Part shown: positions 60,389-64,000 of the stretch, piece after piece
Numbering within the stretch: the stretch's first letter is position 1
How the letters are laid out: each line of letters begins with the position of its first letter
Assembly: GCA_012517405.1 (NCBI GenBank)
Contig: JAAYVB010000017.1
Coordinates: 36,495 to 100,494, forward strand
Reading direction: 5' to 3'
From: Propionibacterium sp.
GTDB lineage: Bacteria; Actinomycetota; Actinomycetes; Propionibacteriales; Propionibacteriaceae
Length of the DNA stretch: 64,000 nt
Position numbers and translations under genes: made by a program
The notes under the pieces: generated by a model
Database searches by the model: none
The model's input: only the letters and a program-made list of their open reading frames with translations
Told to the model about the DNA's origin: nothing

Positions 60389-61642
60389 TTAGGCTCCGTT
60401 GCCGGAGAACTCGTCCAGAGCCTTGGTGGCCTGATTCAGCCACTCGGTGTAGGTCTTGATCGACTCGCGGGTCTTCTGTGCCTTCTTGAGATCACCGCGG
60501 GCCTCCGCATCGTCGGCCTGCTTGGCGAGCTTCTCGATCTGCGTGGTGAACATCTCGACCGTGTCGCTGGCGCGCTTGCGGGCTTCTGGGTCGGTACGGC
60601 GCCATTCGTCGTCCTCGGCCGCCTTGATGGCGTGCTCCAGAGCCCGGACGCGATTCTCCAGCGGCCGAATGGCGTCGCGCGGCACCTTGCCGTACTCGTT
60701 GTAGCGGGCGAGGAAATCTCGGAACCCCTCACGCGCGGTCTTGACATCGGTGACCGGCAGAATCGTCGCCTCAGCCTGATCGAGCAGCGACTGCTTGGCC
60801 GTGAGGTTCTCGCGGAACTCGTCGTCCTCGGCGCTGAATGCGGCCGAGCGGGCCTCGAAGAACTGATCCTGCAGTCCCCGGAACTCCGCCCACAGCGCGT
60901 CGTCGATCTCGCGCGCGGCGCCGCCGGCCGCCTTCCACTGATTCATCAGCTGGCGGAACTCGGCCGCGGTGTCGGACCAGTCGGTGGACCCGGCGATCTC
61001 GCGCGCCCGGGCGATGATGGCCTCTTTCGCCTTGCGGGCGCCGTCGCGGCGTTCGTTCTCACTGGCGAACTGCGCCTTGCGCCGGCGGGTGTAGGTGGTG
61101 CGGGCGCTGCTGAAACGATGCCACAGTTCGTCGTCGGTCGCCCGATCGATGCGCGGCAGCGCCTTCCACTCATCGAGCAGGGCACGGAACCTGTTGACAC
61201 CACCGCGCCAGTCGTTGCCGGCGGCAAGCTTCTCGGCCTGTTCGACCATCGCCTCTTTGGCAGCGCGGGTCTCTTCGTTCTGCTGGGCACGCTGAGCCTT
61301 GCGGGCCTCCTGAGCTGCGGCGAGCTGGGGTGTCAGGCCCTGGAGGGTCACGATCAGGCCGTCGAGGTCGCCTACCGCGTTGGCCTCCGCAATCGATGTG
61401 CTGAGGGCATTGACCGCTTTGCGCGCCTCCTCGGGTGACACGGTGCCCGATTCGATGCGCTTGGACAGCAGGTTCACCTCGGTTTCGAGGGCCTCGAAGC
61501 GGCGGACGAAGAACGCCAGTGCCTCGGCTGGATCGGCATCTGGAACTTGGCCCACTCTTCGTTCACCCGTCGAAGTCACGACGTAGACGGTGCCATCGGA
61601 ATCGACGCGACCGAAACGAGCCGGCCCTGCACTTTCACTCAT
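60389..61642 (-). CDS. DUF349 repeat protein
   Basis: The 417-residue, charged and largely helical protein carries several DUF349 repeats, each about 70 residues with a conserved Trp and Arg pattern (NDWRGGVNRFRALLDEWKAL, ELWHRFSSARTTYTRRRKAQ, TDWSDTAAEFRQLMNQWKAA). The N-terminus is a small beta-like region (ARFGRVDSDGTVYVVTSTGE) with a coiled coil after it. The function of the family is not established. The ATG at 61642 is preferred; an ATG nine codons upstream is in frame. It is antisense to the rel and MBL run. Confidence 0.85.
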   Translation of the reverse strand: MSESAGPARFGRVDSDGTVYVVTSTGERRVGQVPDADPAEALAFFVRRFEALETEVNLLSKRIESGTVSPEEARKAVNALSTSIAEANAVGDLDGLIVTLQGLTPQLAAAQEARKAQRAQQNEETRAAKEAMVEQAEKLAAGNDWRGGVNRFRALLDEWKALPRIDRATDDELWHRFSSARTTYTRRRKAQFASENERRDGARKAKEAIIARAREIAGSTDWSDTAAEFRQLMNQWKAAGGAAREIDDALWAEFRGLQDQFFEARSAAFSAEDDEFRENLTAKQSLLDQAEATILPVTDVKTAREGFRDFLARYNEYGKVPRDAIRPLENRVRALEHAIKAAEDDEWRRTDPEARKRASDTVEMFTTQIEKLAKQADDAEARGDLKKAQKTRESIKTYTEWLNQATKALDEFSGNGA

Positions 61643-61659
61643 GGGTACATCTTGCCCGA

Positions 61660-61665
61660 TAGGCT
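61660..61665 (+). promoter_or_regulatory. -10 element (TAGGCT) for a leaderless MBL-hisS transcript
   Basis: TAGGCT fits TANNNT and is followed by exactly 7 nt and the GTG at 61673. No Shine-Dalgarno sequence precedes that GTG. The box lies in the 30-bp gap divergent from the DUF349 gene. Confidence 0.4.
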
Positions 61666-61672
61666 GCAAAAT

Positions 61673-62365
61673 GTGTTCATCGTGTCAATCGTAACCGGGC
61701 CCTGGCAGACGAACTGCTATGTGGTAGCTTCCGGTGCCCCGGACTCATCCAACGTTCAATCCGCCGTGATCATCGATCCCGGAGCCCACGCCGGTCCGAG
61801 CGTCCACCAGGTGCTGGACGAACAGCGGCTGCGTCCGGAGGGCATCATCTGTACCCACGGTCATTTCGACCACGTTGCCGACGCCGCGAAGCTGGCCAAC
61901 GAATTCGCCATACCGGTCTGGCTGCATCCCGGCGACCGGCCGATGCTCACCGAGCCGGTGCTCGGTTTCGGCCCGGGCAGCGAGCCGCTCATCGAACAGG
62001 TCGCTGGGACCACGGTGCTGCCGGCCCCCGACGATCTGCGGCCGATGGCCGACGGCGACCAGCTCACGGTGGCAGGCATCGACCTCGAGGTGATCCACGC
62101 CCCCGGTCACACGCCGGGCTGTGTGGTGCTGCGCAGCTACGTCGGCGGCGAGCCACTGCTGTTCAGCGGCGACGTGCTGTTCGCGGGCAGCATCGGACGT
62201 GTCGACCTGCCGGGCGGTTCGATGACCCAGATGAAGCAGTCGTTGCGCAGACTGTGCGGGCTGATCGACGCCGAAACCGGTATTCTGCCGGGGCACGGCC
62301 AGACCACGACCATGGCCCGTGAACTGGCTACCAATCCCTACCTGTCCAAGGAGGCTCTCGCCTGA
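61673..62365 (+). CDS. MBL-fold hydrolase, glyoxalase II-like
   Basis: The 230-residue protein is a metallo-beta-lactamase-fold hydrolase with the metal motif ICTHGHFDHVADAAKLA, VIHAPGHTPGCVVLRSYV, LFSGDVLFAGSIGRVDLPGG and GILPGHGQTTTMARE. It is shorter than classical GloB and lacks its C-terminal substrate-binding domain. Since Actinomycetota generally lack glutathione, a mycothiol or other thioester may be the substrate. The GTG at 61673 is supported by a leaderless -10. A second GTG at 61682 is possible. The stop overlaps hisS, an order shared with mycobacteria. Confidence 0.88.
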   Translation: MFIVSIVTGPWQTNCYVVASGAPDSSNVQSAVIIDPGAHAGPSVHQVLDEQRLRPEGIICTHGHFDHVADAAKLANEFAIPVWLHPGDRPMLTEPVLGFGPGSEPLIEQVAGTTVLPAPDDLRPMADGDQLTVAGIDLEVIHAPGHTPGCVVLRSYVGGEPLLFSGDVLFAGSIGRVDLPGGSMTQMKQSLRRLCGLIDAETGILPGHGQTTTMARELATNPYLSKEALA

Positions 62366-63702
62366 TGGCCCGACCCAAGCCGCTGTCCGGCTTTCCGGAA
62401 CTTCTGCCCGCCCAGCGCATGGTCGAGCAGGCAGTCATCGACATCGTCCGCGAGACCTTCGAGTTGCACGGATTCGCCAGTATCGAGACCCGCGCCGTGG
62501 AGACGATGGACTCGCTCACCCGCAAGGGCGAGATCACCAAGGAGGTCTATGTCGTCCGGCGGTTGCACGCCGAGCCCGGCGAGACCGGCGATGATCTCGG
62601 GCTGCACTTCGACCTGACCGTGCCGCTGGCCCGCTACGTGTTGGAGAACTCCGGACACCTGCAGTTCCCGTTCCGCCGCTACCAGATTCAGAAGGTCTGG
62701 CGGGGGGAGCGCCCCCAGGAGGGCCGTTACCGTGAGTTCACCCAGGCTGACATCGACATCATCGGCGAGAACACCTTGGCCGACCACCATGACGTCGAGG
62801 CGCCGCTGGTGATGCTGGAGGCCCTGGAGAAGCTGCACACCCGCCTCGGCCTGCCGCCGGCGCGCATGCACGTCAACAACCGCAAGCTGTCGGAGGGCTT
62901 CTACCGCGGGCTCGGTATCGAGGACACCGCAGCGGTGCTGCAGCGGGTCGACAAGTTCGACAAGATCGGCCCGGACGCGGTGACCGAGTTGCTGACCGAC
63001 GAGCTCGGGCTGTCCGGGCAGGTCGCGGCCAAGTGCGTCGAGCTGGCCACGATCTGCACCGAGGACGACTCGTTCGTCGGGCGGGTCCGCGAACTCGGCG
63101 TGCACAGCGAGATGCTGGACGAGGGCCTGGACGCGTTGGCGCAGGTGATCAACGCCGCACGGATCCAGGTGCCGGGCCGGATGGTCGCCGATCTGAAGAT
63201 CGCGCGGGGGCTGGACTACTACACCGGCACCGTCTACGAAACGGTACTGGTCGGCCATGAGCACCTCGGCTCGATCAGCTCGGGTGGGCGCTATGACTCG
63301 CTGGCCACCGACGGCAAGCGCACCTATCCGGGGGTGGGGATCTCGTTGGGTCTGACCCGGCTGCTGATGCCGCTGCTGGCCAGGGGAGAGCTGACCGCCT
63401 CGCGCAGCGTGCCGAGTTGTGTGGTGGTGGCCGTGGACGCCGAGCAGACCCGCACCACCGCGATGCAGGTGGCGGCGGCGCTGCGAGGCCGGGGAATCGC
63501 CTGCGAGGTGGCCCCCAAGGCCGACAAGTACGGCAAGCAGATCCGCTACGCCGATCGGCGCGGCATCCCGTATGTCTGGTTCGGCGGCGTGAGCGGAGAG
63601 GTGAAGGACATTCGCTCCGGAGACCAGGTCGCCGCGGATGCCCGCGTGTGGACCCCGCCCAAGGCCGACGCACGTCCCCGGGTGATCGCGGGCGGCCAGT
63701 AG
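62365..63702 (+). CDS. hisS: histidyl-tRNA synthetase
   Basis: HisRS is a class II synthetase. The 445-residue protein has LSGFPELLPAQRMVEQAVID and motif 1 around FASIETRAVET. Motif 2 is FRRYQIQKVWRGERPQEGRY, followed by REFTQADIDIIG. The histidine loops are ARGLDYYTGTVYETVL and motif 3 YPGVGISLGLTRLLMPLL. An anticodon-binding domain follows (CVVVAVDAEQTRTTAMQVAA, KQIRYADRRGIPYVWF). It is translationally coupled to the MBL gene (TGATG). Confidence 0.95.
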   Translation: MARPKPLSGFPELLPAQRMVEQAVIDIVRETFELHGFASIETRAVETMDSLTRKGEITKEVYVVRRLHAEPGETGDDLGLHFDLTVPLARYVLENSGHLQFPFRRYQIQKVWRGERPQEGRYREFTQADIDIIGENTLADHHDVEAPLVMLEALEKLHTRLGLPPARMHVNNRKLSEGFYRGLGIEDTAAVLQRVDKFDKIGPDAVTELLTDELGLSGQVAAKCVELATICTEDDSFVGRVRELGVHSEMLDEGLDALAQVINAARIQVPGRMVADLKIARGLDYYTGTVYETVLVGHEHLGSISSGGRYDSLATDGKRTYPGVGISLGLTRLLMPLLARGELTASRSVPSCVVVAVDAEQTRTTAMQVAAALRGRGIACEVAPKADKYGKQIRYADRRGIPYVWFGGVSGEVKDIRSGDQVAADARVWTPPKADARPRVIAGGQ

Positions 63703-63735
63703 CAATCCCCCAGAACCCCCGACCCCTCGTGCCCC

Positions 63736-63788
63736 AACCCCCTAGGTAGGGGCCGGGGGTTTCGGGATAAGCCCCGATGTACCGGGGC
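63736..63788 (+). terminator. two hairpins after hisS
   Basis: AACCCCC (63736) pairs with GGGGGTT (63755-63761), followed by TTT-poor sequence. GCCCCG (63771) pairs with CGGGGC (63783-63788). A T6 run at 63805-63810 is 16 nt beyond the second stem, too far for a classical terminator. Together they probably mark the end of the hisS transcript. The 165-bp gap shows nothing else. Confidence 0.45.
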
Positions 63789-63867
63789 GACGACTCGCGC
63801 AGACTTTTTTCCTGAGGCTTCCACTCATCCATCTGGCCCACCGAGGTCCCGGGGAAAGGCAAGAACT

Positions 63868-64000
63868 GTGGCTGATGACATTTCGTCGAACAACGACATA
63901 GAGATTGAAGAGTCCTTCAATACCGAGACCGAGGTCGAGGTTGGCGTCGAGGATTCGTTCAATACCGAGACTGAGGTCGAGGTCGAGGATTCCTTCAACA
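63868..64000 (+). CDS. acidic SFN-repeat protein, 5' part only
   Basis: From a GTG at 63868, with GGGGAAAGG 8 nt upstream, 44 codons are open to the right edge. After VADDISSNNDIEIE come three copies of a unit of the type E(D/E)SFNTETEVEV, at about residues 14-27, 28-40 and 40 onward. Acidic residues are nearly one in three, with Val and Thr alternating as in beta-strands. No signal peptide or membrane segment is present so far. The DNA repeat is nearly identical between copies (TTCAATACCGAGACTGAGGT). I do not recognise a family; similar acidic, repeated Ser-Phe-Asn proteins may exist in other Actinomycetota, but I cannot confirm this. Confidence 0.65.
   Translation, partial: MADDISSNNDIEIEESFNTETEVEVGVEDSFNTETEVEVEDSFN

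Overview
The window is about 64 kb of high-GC, gene-dense bacterial DNA. It has no gene-free stretch longer than 300 bases, no rRNA or tRNA gene, no CRISPR array and no recognisable insertion sequence. The content and order point to Actinomycetota. The signs are a GlgE-type glycogen cluster, a PriA-type HisA carrying the Arg-Gly-Trp motif, a trp cluster without trpF, many GTG starts, probable leaderless transcripts, and blocks syntenic with mycobacteria and corynebacteria (gatCAB; yebC-ruvCAB-yajC-secDF-apt-rel; MBL-hisS). A member of the Propionibacteriales is a plausible guess, but nothing here proves the family.

Layout. 1-8.6 kb: glycogen metabolism. glgE and a truncated glgB run leftward, glgP runs rightward and glgX faces glgP. 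8.7-12.3 kb: cysteine desulfurase, mnmA (tRNA 2-thiolation), an orphan MetE-catalytic-domain protein and a 79-residue membrane protein. 12.3-15.1 kb: DedA-like and ACT-domain genes (minus strand) and an MFS sugar transporter. 15.1-18.5 kb: gatCAB amidotransferase. 18.5-21.4 kb: an AlkZ-like winged-helix protein, then a PadR regulator with a HAAS-type membrane protein. 21.4-27.2 kb: a tightly overlapped hisI-trpE-trpC-trpB-trpA-lgt run. 27.2-33.2 kb: gltBD, preceded by a GlnR-like repeat array and followed by a 58-bp near-perfect palindrome. 33.4-35.7 kb: L-fuconate dehydratase and an MDR reductase. 35.8-39.3 kb: an EIIC-like membrane protein, a ThrE-type exporter and an ABM-fold protein. 39.4-44.9 kb: dnaE, a DUF2567-like membrane protein, YbaK and DUF554 proteins. 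45-49.5 kb: hisDCBH-priA. 49.5-60.3 kb: a tandem GNAT protein, yebC, ruvCAB, yajC, secDF, apt and rel. 60.4-63.7 kb: a DUF349 protein (minus strand), a glyoxalase-II-like hydrolase and hisS. 63.87 kb to the edge: the start of a very acidic protein with a repeated Ser-Phe-Asn motif.

How the genes fit together. GlgE makes alpha-1,4-glucan from maltose-1-phosphate and GlgB branches it, while GlgP and GlgX degrade it. The two directions are divided between divergent and convergent transcripts. The cysteine desulfurase probably supplies sulfur to MnmA. PriA probably serves both histidine synthesis and the missing TrpF step. GltBD supplies glutamate and may be under nitrogen control. RuvCAB, SecDF-YajC, Apt and Rel form the usual conserved housekeeping block.

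Most of the window is ordinary core genome. The less expected items are the acidic SFN-repeat gene at the right edge, the intergenic palindrome after gltD, the GlnR-like boxes, two alternative hairpins before yajC, a possible leaderless mini-ORF overlapping ruvC, and a set of leaderless promoters, two of which share an 11-mer.
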